Below are positions 32,958 through 42,456 of a DNA stretch of 64,000 nucleotides, piece by piece. This stretch comes from Prolixibacteraceae bacterium. GTDB lineage: Bacteria > Bacteroidota > Bacteroidia > Bacteroidales > Prolixibacteraceae. Position 1 is the first letter of the stretch; every line of letters begins with the position of its first letter. The stretch is from NCBI GenBank assembly GCA_023229575.1, contig JALNYZ010000004.1, forward strand, positions 62,001 through 126,000, read 5' to 3'. Position numbers and translations under genes: made by a program. The notes beneath the pieces are model-generated. The model ran no database searches and was not told the origin of the DNA. It saw only the letters and a program-made list of their open reading frames with translations.

Positions 32958-33596
32958 CTACCGCTCATGCCGGTAATACATCACTATCCCGTAAACGATA
33001 TGCATCAAGCCAAAACCTATTGTCCAAAAAAGCAGTTCGTGATGAACGAAAACACCTGCTAAAATGCCCAAAACAATTTGTGTCAGTCCAAGGTAATGAA
33101 TCTCCCCAAAAGTAAACTTCCCTGCATTTACCAGCGACAAACCATAAAAAATGAGCATAGCTGAAGCAATCAGCATCAAATTGTTCTGAAACACCAAAAT
33201 CAGTATAAAAATGCCTCCTGATACCAGTGGAATCAATAAATGGACGAGTAATCGCCGGGTTGAATGAGTCCAAAACCGGTGTCCAGACTTCCTGGCATTT
33301 CTTTGGGAGAAGAAAATAGCGCCCAAAACTGCAAATCCAAGAACCAGCATCGCATCCAATCCAAGATAAAACCTGATACCTGCCATTGTCCTATCACTTG
33401 AACCATGCATGTATTCGCCGTAAGGAACCTGACCTGAATCCAGAATAAGAAACCACGCTATAGCGGCTCCGATCAATGCGCATATACCAGCAAAAACGCC
33501 GGATAAGCCACTAAGCGACAAAAACTTGGACGACCGTTCCATGATTTCCCGAATGGCCTGAAGATCTTCGTTAGGACTCGTAAATTTTGCTTCCAT
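32958..33596 (-). CDS. five- or six-helix membrane protein of the creD cassette
   Basis: No named function. The 212-residue product has a cytoplasmic start (MEAKFTSPNEDLQAIREIMERSSK) and about five or six hydrophobic helices, the first around 30-50 (LSGVFAGICALIGAAIAWF). It ends HERstop. It heads a unit with the HTH regulator and probably creD. Its promoter (TTG at 33643-33645, -7 box at 33616-33623) overlaps the ACTTTG-N5-CAAAGT palindrome, so it is the best candidate target for repression by the HTH protein. It could be a sensor-like partner of the regulator; this is inference. Confidence 0.7.
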   Translation of the reverse strand: MEAKFTSPNEDLQAIREIMERSSKFLSLSGLSGVFAGICALIGAAIAWFLILDSGQVPYGEYMHGSSDRTMAGIRFYLGLDAMLVLGFAVLGAIFFSQRNARKSGHRFWTHSTRRLLVHLLIPLVSGGIFILILVFQNNLMLIASAMLIFYGLSLVNAGKFTFGEIHYLGLTQIVLGILAGVFVHHELLFWTIGFGLMHIVYGIVMYYRHER

Positions 33597-33604
33597 TTGA
33601 AAGT

Positions 33605-33621
33605 ACTTTGAAATACAAAGT
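33605..33621. promoter_or_regulatory. operator-like palindrome overlapping the -7 box
   Basis: ACTTTG-AAATA-CAAAGT, 9-25 bases upstream of the membrane protein start. One half-site is part of the -7 element TAACTTTG, so a protein bound here would block RNA polymerase. Confidence 0.75.
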
Positions 33622-33645
33622 TATTACTCAAAATCGAAAATGCAA
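33616..33645 (-). promoter_or_regulatory. promoter of the membrane protein/HTH unit
   Basis: On the minus strand TTG (33645-33643), 19 bases, then TAACTTTG (33623-33616), an exact Bacteroidota promoter match in sequence and spacing. Confidence 0.65.
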
Positions 33646-33762
33646 TAGGTTGACAAAAAAATCCAATAAATCTTTAATATTAGGGATAACCCGATTTAGT
33701 GGTGATGATTTTGATCATTTGGTTGTTCCAATCTCTTCAATAAATATCCCTTTTGACAGAGG

Positions 33763-33795
33763 AAAAAAAGCGGTCTCAAATTGAAACCGCCTTTT
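33763..33795 (-). terminator. terminator of the second giant-protein operon
   Basis: GCGGT (33770-33774) pairs with ACCGC (33786-33790), with extra inner pairs. On the minus strand it is followed by seven T. It lies 20 bases beyond the stop of the 2542-aa protein gene. Confidence 0.8.
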
Positions 33796-33809
33796 TAATT
33801 CATTAGTTG

Positions 33810-36800
33810 TCAATTATTTCCATATAAGACCTTTCCGGTATAAATCTTACTGCCCAGCGTTACGCGGTACATGTACATCACCCGGATGTCCGATTGTGAT
33901 TTAAATTCAGCATTGTTTAATACATTGCTTTCAACAGGACTTTTGAATATTGTTTCCACCAGGCGACCCTTCACATCGTAAATATCAATCTGGGCATTAA
34001 CATCCTCCGGTGAGACAAATTCGAAACGTACCCTGTCGTTAAACGGGTTCGGATAAACCTTAAGGTATGGATCTTTTGTTTCAGATTCAATCACAGGTTC
34101 AATCTTAGCAGATTTATTGGTTGTTACTGTAGCTTGACCTAAACTAAATCCTGAGTGGACAACAAGGTTTCCTCCAGATAAAAGCAATTCACTGGTTTGA
34201 GCTCCTGACCAGTTACTGGAATACATCAGGGTGCTACCGTCATACAGACTAATTGCAATCTGATCAGATGAACCGGGTTCTCCTCTGTCAGTAAGATTTA
34301 CCTGCAATGTCAGATTGCCACCAAGAGATACAGGAGCTAATGGATTGGTAATATCCTTCAAATTGGCTTTTGACACAAATACGGCCTTTTGTTCTGCCGG
34401 ATTGGCGATATTTACACCAAGCGAGGTCATGGCGTTGGCTTTAATCTGGTAAGTATGAACGATGCCTCCAACTGTTCTTCGGAATATAATGTTCATATTC
34501 CCATGTATATTCTTACCGGACTTGTTGTAACCAACATTGAATCCGAAATTGGTTTTTAGACTCGGATCAGCAGCATAAGATCCTGCTGATGATGTTGGTA
34601 AAATATAACCACCTCCTGTAATAAAGTCGCCCACCGGCTTATAAACCGTGACAATAGTATTGTCGCTTTGATCATACCTGAGATAATAGCCAGGACTACC
34701 AACTTCAATACCAATGGTATATTCTTCATCTGTTGCAGTTCCGATATTAACAGACCAATTATAGGATACCACGCCAACTTTTAGATCAGTATTATTAACC
34801 AATGTCGGTGTTAGCCAATCAGTTAATACCACTCCATCTTTGACAAATCGTACTCTGGAATTCCGAATATCGCCAGCAAATGCATCGTATACCGGATCGC
34901 CTGTAACTGCAGTTATGTCCTGCACTGTTGCTCTTAACGTAACAGTAGCAAGTCCACTGGTAGAACTTTGCGTGGCGACCAGTTGAGTACCGGTAAAGTT
35001 TACACGGGCATCTTCCTGCGTAATTGGGAATGGGTCGCTGTCTGAGCTTGCCAGATAAGATCCATCTCCCGCAAATGCGCTGAGAACATTATAAGTTCCG
35101 GGAGCTTGTGTAATAACCAGATTTGCAATAGCAACTCCGCTCGCATTTGTAACAGCAGTGGTTGACTGGCTACCGATAGTGAAAGTAATTGTCTTACCAC
35201 TAACTCCCAAACCGGAAACATTATCAATCAGTGTTGCTGATAAATCAGTCTGGTCGGAGTATTGTTCATTAACATCTCCATTGTAGGTAAGGGTGGTCGG
35301 TCGTTTTAATACTGTCACCACCGTGGTACATGCAGATTCGTTACCATTAACATCAATGGCTGTCCAAACAAAAGTATGCGTTCCAACATTCAAATGCGTA
35401 CCTGCTAGGGTTGGGAAGTTAGAACTTACTATACCATTGTACAAGTATGTTAAGAACTTAACTCCACAAGCATCAGTGGCCGTTGCATCAAACTCAGTAT
35501 CAACAACTGTGTAGTATGTTTGATATGGATCGATGTACTTGGATGTTGAAGTTTTGCAAGTGATAACAGGTACAACTTTGTCCTGAACTGTTACAGTAGC
35601 TTGGCAAGTAGATGTATTTCCGGTTACATCGCGAACAGTCAGTAGAACGCTATTAGTACCAACATTCTCGCAATCAAAACTATTTGGAACAACAGATACC
35701 AAAATAACCGGGCTGCAATTATCATAGCTTCCGTTATTAATCTGAGATGGTAAAATCGAAGCATTACCATCTGCATCCAGATAAATAGTTATGGATTGAC
35801 AAATTGGAGTCGGACTTGTTACATCCTGTACCGTAATCACCTGAACAGATTCTGAGAAGTTACCGGTTACATCGGTAGCCCTCCAAGTCCGGGTGATGGT
35901 ATAGTTGTAATGTCCTGTTACCCCCGGATCAGCGTTCTGAGTGCTGACATCACTCTGGGTAATGGTCACCGGTGAACAGTTGTCTGTTCCGGTTGCAACA
36001 CCTGTAGCAACTGAAGTATTATCATCCTGGCAGTTGACTGTTACGTCAGTTACATCGGTGACAATAGGATTGGTTACATCCTGTACCGTGATCACCTGAA
36101 CAGATTCTGAAAAGTTACCGGTTACATCGGTAGCCCTCCAGGTCCGGGTGATGGTATAGTTGTAATGTCCTGTTACCCCCGGATCAGCGTTCTGAGTGCT
36201 GACATCACTCTGGGTGATGGTCACCGGTGAACAGTTGTCTGTTCCTGTTGCAACACCTGTAGCAACTGAAGTATTATTATCCTGACAGTTGACTGTTACG
36301 TCTGCTACATCGGTGATTATTGGCTTGGTTACATCATGTACCGTGATCACCTGAACAGATTCTGAGAAGTTACCTGTTACATCGGTAGCTCTCCATGTAC
36401 GGGTGATGGTATAGTTGTAACGTCCGGCAACTGCTGGATCAGCGTTCTGAGTGCTGACATCGCTTTGGGTGATGGTCACCGGTGAACAGTTGTCTGTTCC
36501 GGTTGCAACACCTGTAGCAACTGAAGTATTATCATCCTGGCAGTTGACTGTCTTATCGGCCACATCGGTGATTATTGGCTTGGTTACATCATGTACCGTG
36601 ATCACCTGAACAGATTCTGAGAAGTTACCTGTTACATCGGTAGCTCTCCATGTACGGGTGATGGTATAGTTGTAATGTCCGGCAACTGCTGGATCAGCGT
36701 TCTGAGTGCTGACATCGCTTTGGGTGATGGTCACCGGTGAACAGTTGTCTGTTCCTGTTGCAACACCTGTAGCAACTGAAGTATTATCATCCTGGCAGTT

Positions 36801-39800
36801 GACTGTCTTATCGGCCACATCGGTGATTATTGGCTTGGTTACATCCTGTACCGTGATCACCTGAACAGATTCTGAGAAGTTACCTGTTACATCGGTAGCC
36901 CTCCAGGTCCGGGTGATGGTATAGTTGTAATGTCCTGTTACCCCCGGATCAGCGTTCTGAGTGCTGACATCACTCTGGGTGATGGTCACCGGTGAACAGT
37001 TGTCTGTTCCGGTTGCAACACCTGTAGCAACTGAAGTATTATCATCCTGGCAGTTGACTGTCTTATCGGCCACATCGGTGATTATTGGCTTGGTTACATC
37101 CTGTACCGTGATCACCTGAACAGATTCTGAGAAGTTACCGGTTACATCGGTAGCCCTCCAGGTCCGGGTGATGGTATAGTTGTAATGTCCGGCAACTGCT
37201 GGATCAGCGTTCTGAGTGCTGACATCGCTTTGGGTGATGGTCACCGGTGAACAGTTGTCTGTTCCTGTTGCAACACCTGTAGCAACTGAAGTATTATCAT
37301 CCTGGCAGTTGACTGTCTTATCGGCCACATCGGTGATTATTGGCTTGGTTACATCCTGTACCGTGATCACCTGAACAGATTCTGAGAAGTTACCGGTTAC
37401 ATCGGTAGCCCTCCAGGTCCGGGTGATGGTATAGTTGTAATGTCCTGTTACCCCCGGATCAGCGTTCTGAGTGCTGACATCACTCTGGGTAATGGTCACC
37501 GGTGAACAGTTGTCTGTTCCGGTTGCAACACCTGTAGCAACTGAAGTATTATCATCCTGGCAGTTGACTGTCTTATCGGCCACATCGGTGATTATTGGAT
37601 TGGTTACATCCTGTACAGTAATCACCTGCACCGAAGTTGAGAAGTTACCGCTTAAATCGGTAGCCTTCCAAGTACGTGTGATCACGTAGTTGTAGAAGCT
37701 AGCCAGTAAAGGATCAGTTCCCTTGGTGCTTGTTTCACTCTGGGTGATGGTCACCGGACCACAGTTGTCGGTTCCGGTTGCAACACCTGTAGCAACTGAA
37801 GTATTATCATTCTGGCAGTTTTTGGTTACATCAGCCACATCGGTGATTGTTGGATTGGTGACATCCTGTACTGTGATCACCTGAACCGATTCTGAGAAGT
37901 TTCCTGTTACATCGGTAGCCCTCCAGGTCCGGGTAATGGTATAGTTGTAATGTCCCTTTACTCCTGGATCAGCGTTCTGAGTGCTGACATCGCTCTGGGT
38001 GATGGTCACCGGTGAACAGTTGTCTGTTCCGGTTGCAACACCTGTAGCAACTGAAGTATTATCATCCTGACAGTTGACTGTTACGTCAGCCACATCGGTG
38101 ATTATTGGCTTGGTTACATCATGTACCGTGATCACCTGAACAGATTCTGAGAAGTTACCTGTTACATCGGTAGCTCTCCATGTACGGGTGATGGTATAGT
38201 TGTAATGTCCGGCAACTGCTGGATCAGCGTTCTGAGTGCTGACATCGCTTTGGGTGATGGTCACCGGTGAACAGTTGTCTGTTCCGATTGCAACACCTGT
38301 AGCAACTGAAGTATTATCATCCTGGCAGTTGACTGTTACATCAGCCACATCGGTGATTATTGGCTTGGTTACATCCTGTACTGTAATCACTTGAACCGAA
38401 GTTGAGAAGTTACCGGTTACATCGGTAGCCTTCCATGTACGTGTGATCACGTAGTTGTAGAAGCTAGCCAGTAAAGGATCAGTTCCCTTGGTGCTTGTTT
38501 CGCTCTGAGTGATGGTTACCGGACCACAGTTGTCTGTTCCGGTTGCAACGCCAGTTGCCACAGAAGTATTATCGTCCTGGCAGTTGACTGTTTTATCAGC
38601 CACATCGGTGATCGTTGGCTTGGTTACATCCTGTACAGTAACAACAGCTGTTCCAGTTGAAACTTTGCCATTAACATCAGTTACAGTTAAGATCACGTTG
38701 TTGGTTCCCACATTGCTACAATTGAAAGTAGATGGGGAGACTACCTTTGAAGCAATTGTGCAATTATCGGAAGAACCGTTATTAATCTGATCAGCTGTAA
38801 TGGATGCCGTTCCGGCATTATCCAATTGAACGGAAATGTTTTTGGTTAAAACTGTTGGTGCTTGATTATCGACTACAGTAACTGTAAACGAACATTCAAC
38901 TGCATTGCCTGAAGGATCTACAACTCTATGGGTAACAGTATTTACGCCCACCGGGAAAGTGCTTCCACTTGGAAGACCTGAAACGAGTTGAGCTGGTAAG
39001 GTTCCTCCATCAAATTCAACTGCGTAATATGCTACGGATGTCAATGGCAAGTCATTCCAGTCAGGATTTGTTCCTGACCAGTTTATAACCGCCCAGTCTT
39101 CATTTCCCGCATTGTTTGGCTCGCCAGGTGCCCAATGAGTATAATTCACCGGTTCGCTGGTGATCCATTTCCAGGTACCTTCAACATCACGGTCAGTAAA
39201 TCCAATCCAGATTCGCTGTGCAATAAAACCTGCAATAAACTGGTTTTCCCCCAGGTCATTGGCAGTTGCCAAATGCCCTCCTGTTGCTATGGCATTCGCA
39301 TGTGCCACCTCAGGAGTAACTTGTGTATTCGACAAGAAGTAGGAATGCCCTTCATGTGTTCCCTTATATGTATAACCAGGTAGGCTGGTTGGTAGTGCCC
39401 CCCCCCCGCAGTTGTCAGTTGCCGAAGGAGTTTCATAATTAACCACAGCACCACATACATTAGGAGCTGTATTCACCGTAATATTGAATGGGCAGGAGAT
39501 ATTTGGTAATTCTGTATCGTTAACCGTCACCACAAAAGAACAGGTGGAAGTGTTATTGGAAGGATCTTTTGCTGTAACTGTCACTGTAGTACTACCGGTT
39601 GGGAAGAAACTACCCGGCTGGTGACTGTAACTGATAGAAGCGCTACAATTATCAGTAGCAGTGGCCACAAATGTAACATTTGCACCACATTGTCCCGGAT
39701 CATTGTTTTTTGCAATATTTCCTGGACACGTGATGACTGGTGCCTGAATATCTGCTACTGTAACTGTAAATGTACATGAAGTATTTCCGCAACTATTGGT

Positions 39801-41438
39801 AGCTGTAGCTGTAACCGTAGTGGTTCCAACCGGGAAGAAGCTGCCTGATGCCTGGGAGTAAGTTATTGTCGGAGTTGGCGTTCCCGTTGCGGTGGCGGCA
39901 GGGAAATTAACATTTGCTCCACATTGCCCGGGGGTATTATTTACTGTGATGTTTGAAGGACAGTTAATGACCGGGATGGCATTAACTGTTGCTGTCACGG
40001 CAGTTCTGGAAGCAGTTGTACATCCGTTTGCATTCGCATCAACCCAGTAAGTTGTTGTAGTTGAAATACCAGGTGTAGTAAACGATGTGCCTGTTCCGAG
40101 TGATGGACCACCTGAAGATGCTGAATACCAATTGATGGTTCCAGCTGAGGCAGATGCTCCTAAACTCACTGTTCCTGTTCCACAACGGGAAGCTGGTGTT
40201 GTCCCGGTAATAGTTGGGATTGAATTTACAGTAATAGTTGTTGAAGCACAGCCATTACTATAAAGGCCATTACTATAATTCCTTGCAAAATAAGTTGTAG
40301 TAACACCAGGACTTACATTAATTGTATTTCCGGTTCCTACAAAAGTACCTCCACAGCTTCCTGTATACCAATATACAGTACCAAGCGCTCCATTTGCGGT
40401 AAGTTGTGTTGAGGTTCCATTACAAATTGGATTGGCAGAAGCTGATATTGAAGTGGGGTTGGCTGGAATGGGATTAATAGTCGTAAATGCTATTTGTCCT
40501 CCATAGACCGTTCCGGCGGAATTAATTGCATATGCCCTTAAATAATAAGTTGCTCCCTGTAAAAGTCCGGTTACATTTGACGTAAACGAACCTAAGCCTG
40601 TGCCGTTATTGGTATGTGCATCAGTTACAGTTGGAGAGCCGGTAGTATTCCAGCATACACCTCTGGCAGTTACAGTTGCCCCTCCGTCACTGGTTACATT
40701 ACCTCCGGAAACGGCGCTATTGGTCCCGACAGAACTAACAGCAGTAGTCAAAATAATCGGTTGACCGGGTTGGAAATTGCCACCAGGAGCATTGTCAATG
40801 ATTAATATTGGACTCAGGATTTGATCACCTGTGTTAAACGAAGCAAATCCAAGCGTATAGATACCGGCTGTTCCTGAAGTAAACGATACTTTATGCCATC
40901 CAGCGCTACCATAACTCCCTGTTACTATTGCTCCGGCATCACCGTAGGCATTGGCAGTTACGGCTAAGAGTTTGATTTGCTTATAGGATGGTCCAACTAG
41001 TGTTGCGATTGCCCCATCGTTAAAGGGCGCATAATCCCTGGCAATAAAATTCCAATAAATTGAAACTATTTGATTCGCAGCCAATAAAACAAATTGTTGC
41101 TTCAAGGTAGCAAAATTGGTTGTTGAATTGAACAGTGATGCATTTGAAGCTACTAATGAGCCAGATTGCAATCCCAGAGCTGTTTCCACAGCGGCCCGAT
41201 ACAGACCTGAATTTGGATCAATCCTTGCCATATAGGAATCTGCCGGGTTTACTGTCCACTGATTATATGATGTACCTGATGAGATAGTGGTTCCGGAGGA
41301 GGCAGACCATCCGATAAAATTGCCTGTCTCAAAACCATAATTGGCTAATTGTGCATTTGCTGATTGCAAAAATGCAAAAGAACCAATTATCGCAAGTATG
41401 CAAAAATGCATTCTGAAATGAATGATTAACTTTTTCAT
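33810..41438 (-). CDS. giant multidomain T9SS-secreted protein with nested C-type lectin and 85-aa repeats (copy 2)
   Basis: The 2542-residue protein has a signal peptide ending SANA-Q and an N-terminal 225 residues about 85% identical to giant 1. A fibronectin-III-like module, Ig-like modules and HYR domains (486-640) follow. A third HYR domain (from 640) is interrupted by a C-type lectin domain (about 681-813, with EPN and DWND). Then come eleven tandem 85-aa HYR-like repeats (936-1870), further HYR and Ig-like modules (to about 2140), a TGGG-type module (about 2270-2420) like that of giant 1, and a T9SS sorting domain starting VYPNPFND (about 2457). It is a probable surface adhesin that binds glycans. 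A run of ten G sits at the lectin insertion point. Confidence 0.9.
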   Translation of the reverse strand: MKKLIIHFRMHFCILAIIGSFAFLQSANAQLANYGFETGNFIGWSASSGTTISSGTSYNQWTVNPADSYMARIDPNSGLYRAAVETALGLQSGSLVASNASLFNSTTNFATLKQQFVLLAANQIVSIYWNFIARDYAPFNDGAIATLVGPSYKQIKLLAVTANAYGDAGAIVTGSYGSAGWHKVSFTSGTAGIYTLGFASFNTGDQILSPILIIDNAPGGNFQPGQPIILTTAVSSVGTNSAVSGGNVTSDGGATVTARGVCWNTTGSPTVTDAHTNNGTGLGSFTSNVTGLLQGATYYLRAYAINSAGTVYGGQIAFTTINPIPANPTSISASANPICNGTSTQLTANGALGTVYWYTGSCGGTFVGTGNTINVSPGVTTTYFARNYSNGLYSNGCASTTITVNSIPTITGTTPASRCGTGTVSLGASASAGTINWYSASSGGPSLGTGTSFTTPGISTTTTYWVDANANGCTTASRTAVTATVNAIPVINCPSNITVNNTPGQCGANVNFPAATATGTPTPTITYSQASGSFFPVGTTTVTATATNSCGNTSCTFTVTVADIQAPVITCPGNIAKNNDPGQCGANVTFVATATDNCSASISYSHQPGSFFPTGSTTVTVTAKDPSNNTSTCSFVVTVNDTELPNISCPFNITVNTAPNVCGAVVNYETPSATDNCGGGALPTSLPGYTYKGTHEGHSYFLSNTQVTPEVAHANAIATGGHLATANDLGENQFIAGFIAQRIWIGFTDRDVEGTWKWITSEPVNYTHWAPGEPNNAGNEDWAVINWSGTNPDWNDLPLTSVAYYAVEFDGGTLPAQLVSGLPSGSTFPVGVNTVTHRVVDPSGNAVECSFTVTVVDNQAPTVLTKNISVQLDNAGTASITADQINNGSSDNCTIASKVVSPSTFNCSNVGTNNVILTVTDVNGKVSTGTAVVTVQDVTKPTITDVADKTVNCQDDNTSVATGVATGTDNCGPVTITQSETSTKGTDPLLASFYNYVITRTWKATDVTGNFSTSVQVITVQDVTKPIITDVADVTVNCQDDNTSVATGVAIGTDNCSPVTITQSDVSTQNADPAVAGHYNYTITRTWRATDVTGNFSESVQVITVHDVTKPIITDVADVTVNCQDDNTSVATGVATGTDNCSPVTITQSDVSTQNADPGVKGHYNYTITRTWRATDVTGNFSESVQVITVQDVTNPTITDVADVTKNCQNDNTSVATGVATGTDNCGPVTITQSETSTKGTDPLLASFYNYVITRTWKATDLSGNFSTSVQVITVQDVTNPIITDVADKTVNCQDDNTSVATGVATGTDNCSPVTITQSDVSTQNADPGVTGHYNYTITRTWRATDVTGNFSESVQVITVQDVTKPIITDVADKTVNCQDDNTSVATGVATGTDNCSPVTITQSDVSTQNADPAVAGHYNYTITRTWRATDVTGNFSESVQVITVQDVTKPIITDVADKTVNCQDDNTSVATGVATGTDNCSPVTITQSDVSTQNADPGVTGHYNYTITRTWRATDVTGNFSESVQVITVQDVTKPIITDVADKTVNCQDDNTSVATGVATGTDNCSPVTITQSDVSTQNADPAVAGHYNYTITRTWRATDVTGNFSESVQVITVHDVTKPIITDVADKTVNCQDDNTSVATGVATGTDNCSPVTITQSDVSTQNADPAVAGRYNYTITRTWRATDVTGNFSESVQVITVHDVTKPIITDVADVTVNCQDNNTSVATGVATGTDNCSPVTITQSDVSTQNADPGVTGHYNYTITRTWRATDVTGNFSESVQVITVQDVTNPIVTDVTDVTVNCQDDNTSVATGVATGTDNCSPVTITQSDVSTQNADPGVTGHYNYTITRTWRATDVTGNFSESVQVITVQDVTSPTPICQSITIYLDADGNASILPSQINNGSYDNCSPVILVSVVPNSFDCENVGTNSVLLTVRDVTGNTSTCQATVTVQDKVVPVITCKTSTSKYIDPYQTYYTVVDTEFDATATDACGVKFLTYLYNGIVSSNFPTLAGTHLNVGTHTFVWTAIDVNGNESACTTVVTVLKRPTTLTYNGDVNEQYSDQTDLSATLIDNVSGLGVSGKTITFTIGSQSTTAVTNASGVAIANLVITQAPGTYNVLSAFAGDGSYLASSDSDPFPITQEDARVNFTGTQLVATQSSTSGLATVTLRATVQDITAVTGDPVYDAFAGDIRNSRVRFVKDGVVLTDWLTPTLVNNTDLKVGVVSYNWSVNIGTATDEEYTIGIEVGSPGYYLRYDQSDNTIVTVYKPVGDFITGGGYILPTSSAGSYAADPSLKTNFGFNVGYNKSGKNIHGNMNIIFRRTVGGIVHTYQIKANAMTSLGVNIANPAEQKAVFVSKANLKDITNPLAPVSLGGNLTLQVNLTDRGEPGSSDQIAISLYDGSTLMYSSNWSGAQTSELLLSGGNLVVHSGFSLGQATVTTNKSAKIEPVIESETKDPYLKVYPNPFNDRVRFEFVSPEDVNAQIDIYDVKGRLVETIFKSPVESNVLNNAEFKSQSDIRVMYMYRVTLGSKIYTGKVLYGNN
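35826..38631 (-). repeat. eleven tandem 255-bp repeats inside giant protein 2
   Basis: Each unit encodes 85 residues starting VQDVTKPIITDVAD and containing VNCQDDNTSVATGV and TDNCSPVTITQS. The period is exact: TGGTTACATC recurs at 36071 and 36326. Two unit types exist. Units 1 and 4 carry KGTDPLLASFYNYV, the rest carry NADP(A/G)V(A/T)GHYNYT. Units 5-8 alternate GVTG/AVAG, indicating a duplicated two-unit block of 510 bp. Confidence 0.92.
39398..39407 (-). repeat. run of ten G in the giant-2 coding strand
   Basis: Ten consecutive C on the plus strand encode GGG plus the first base of GCA in DNCGGGALP (residues about 678-681). Loss or gain of one base would shift the frame about 1860 codons before the stop and remove the lectin, the repeats and the sorting domain. 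It is in frame here. Confidence 0.9.
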
Positions 41439-41896
41439 TTTGTATCTCCTTCTATCTTAATATTTATTACACTCCAATCCAGATTTATCTTATTCAGTTC
41501 AATATTTACCATCACCATCTTAAATTGATTGGTAGTATAGTCAAATGAATAGAAATAATTAAAGTAGGCCTTGGCTACACCAGCAGTAATATCAAAACTT
41601 CGGAAAATGAAGTATGATTTTATTTTGTTCTGAATAATCTCTTCACGGGAGATAAAAAGAACAGGTTTGCCTGCTTTTGTTACATTCAAACCAGTGGGGA
41701 AAGCAATACCATATTGCATCACGTACACTTGATCAGGGTTCCCAACATTGTCAAGTGGAAAATACGGCTGCAATTCCGTCTGGTCAAAGCATTTTTGTAA
41801 AACCTTGGACTGGTCATCAAGAGACTGTGCCATGCCAATTTCTTGAATGCATAACAGAAGAATGGTAACTGTAAAAAGCCTTACTAAAGTTCTCAT
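41435..41896 (-). CDS. small secreted protein coupled to giant protein 2
   Basis: I start this at MRTLVRLFTVTILLL (153 residues), aligned with its paralogue at 30390-30851. An earlier in-frame ATG at 41965 would bury the signal peptide behind 23 residues. The signal peptide ends GMAQ and the mature protein begins SLDDQSKVLQKCF. The two paralogues differ mostly in the signal peptide, and the last 45 residues are almost identical. The stop overlaps the giant start by four bases. Function unknown; the repeated pairing suggests it acts with the giant, perhaps in folding, export or anchoring. Confidence 0.75.
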   Translation of the reverse strand: MRTLVRLFTVTILLLCIQEIGMAQSLDDQSKVLQKCFDQTELQPYFPLDNVGNPDQVYVMQYGIAFPTGLNVTKAGKPVLFISREEIIQNKIKSYFIFRSFDITAGVAKAYFNYFYSFDYTTNQFKMVMVNIELNKINLDWSVINIKIEGDTK

Positions 41897-42456
41897 TTGA
41901 TTTTTTTTAATTTGACAATATTTAAGCATGAAATTATTGTAGATGGAATCAATATTCATATTCAAAAAATGCCTAAATCAGGTAGCTACAGGCAAAGCAT
42001 ACAAGGGAAAATTTGGCCGAATACTAAAGTTTTTTGATTTTTTAGCCTTTCGGATCGATGCAATCGACCGAAAAGCAAATCAGCACATATCGAGAACACG
42101 ATATACATGGTTTAGAGCAGTTTAGATCAAGAAAGCTGGCGGATATCCAGTAAGGGAATTCTTTCTTTTAAACAAATTTATTTAATAAAAAAATATTTTT
42201 TATATTTTTCTACTGATATATTTTATGTTCTTCAGCATGTATTGGAGGCTGACCTCCACACGGGTCGGTTTAGCTGATGTTAGCGATTTATGAACATATT
42301 TTCATGAAAACATACTTATGCCCATCCAGTGCAAAATTGAATTTAATCAGGGGCTGCTGTTAAAGGCAGATAATCGGAACTGTTCGAAGATGGAAATAAG
42401 GCATGGACAATTTGAAACACAGTCAAATTAAATAAAAACCAAAGATGCTTTTGCGC
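41897..42456. other. 560-bp AT-rich intergenic region
   Basis: This is the upstream region of the second cassette. I see no credible gene. A 6-bp hairpin TGGAGG-CTGA-CCTCCA lies at 42243-42258, and a very AT-rich block lies at about 42170-42235. No promoter match with good spacing was found. Small open frames here have no support. Confidence 0.6.

Noticed and set aside
35826..38631. CRISPR-like array
   Set aside because: The repeats are 255 bp, coding, in one frame, without spacers of uniform length.
41943..42125. Small plus-strand frame upstream of the second cassette
   Set aside because: No signal, no neighbour and no domain; it lies in AT-rich leader sequence.
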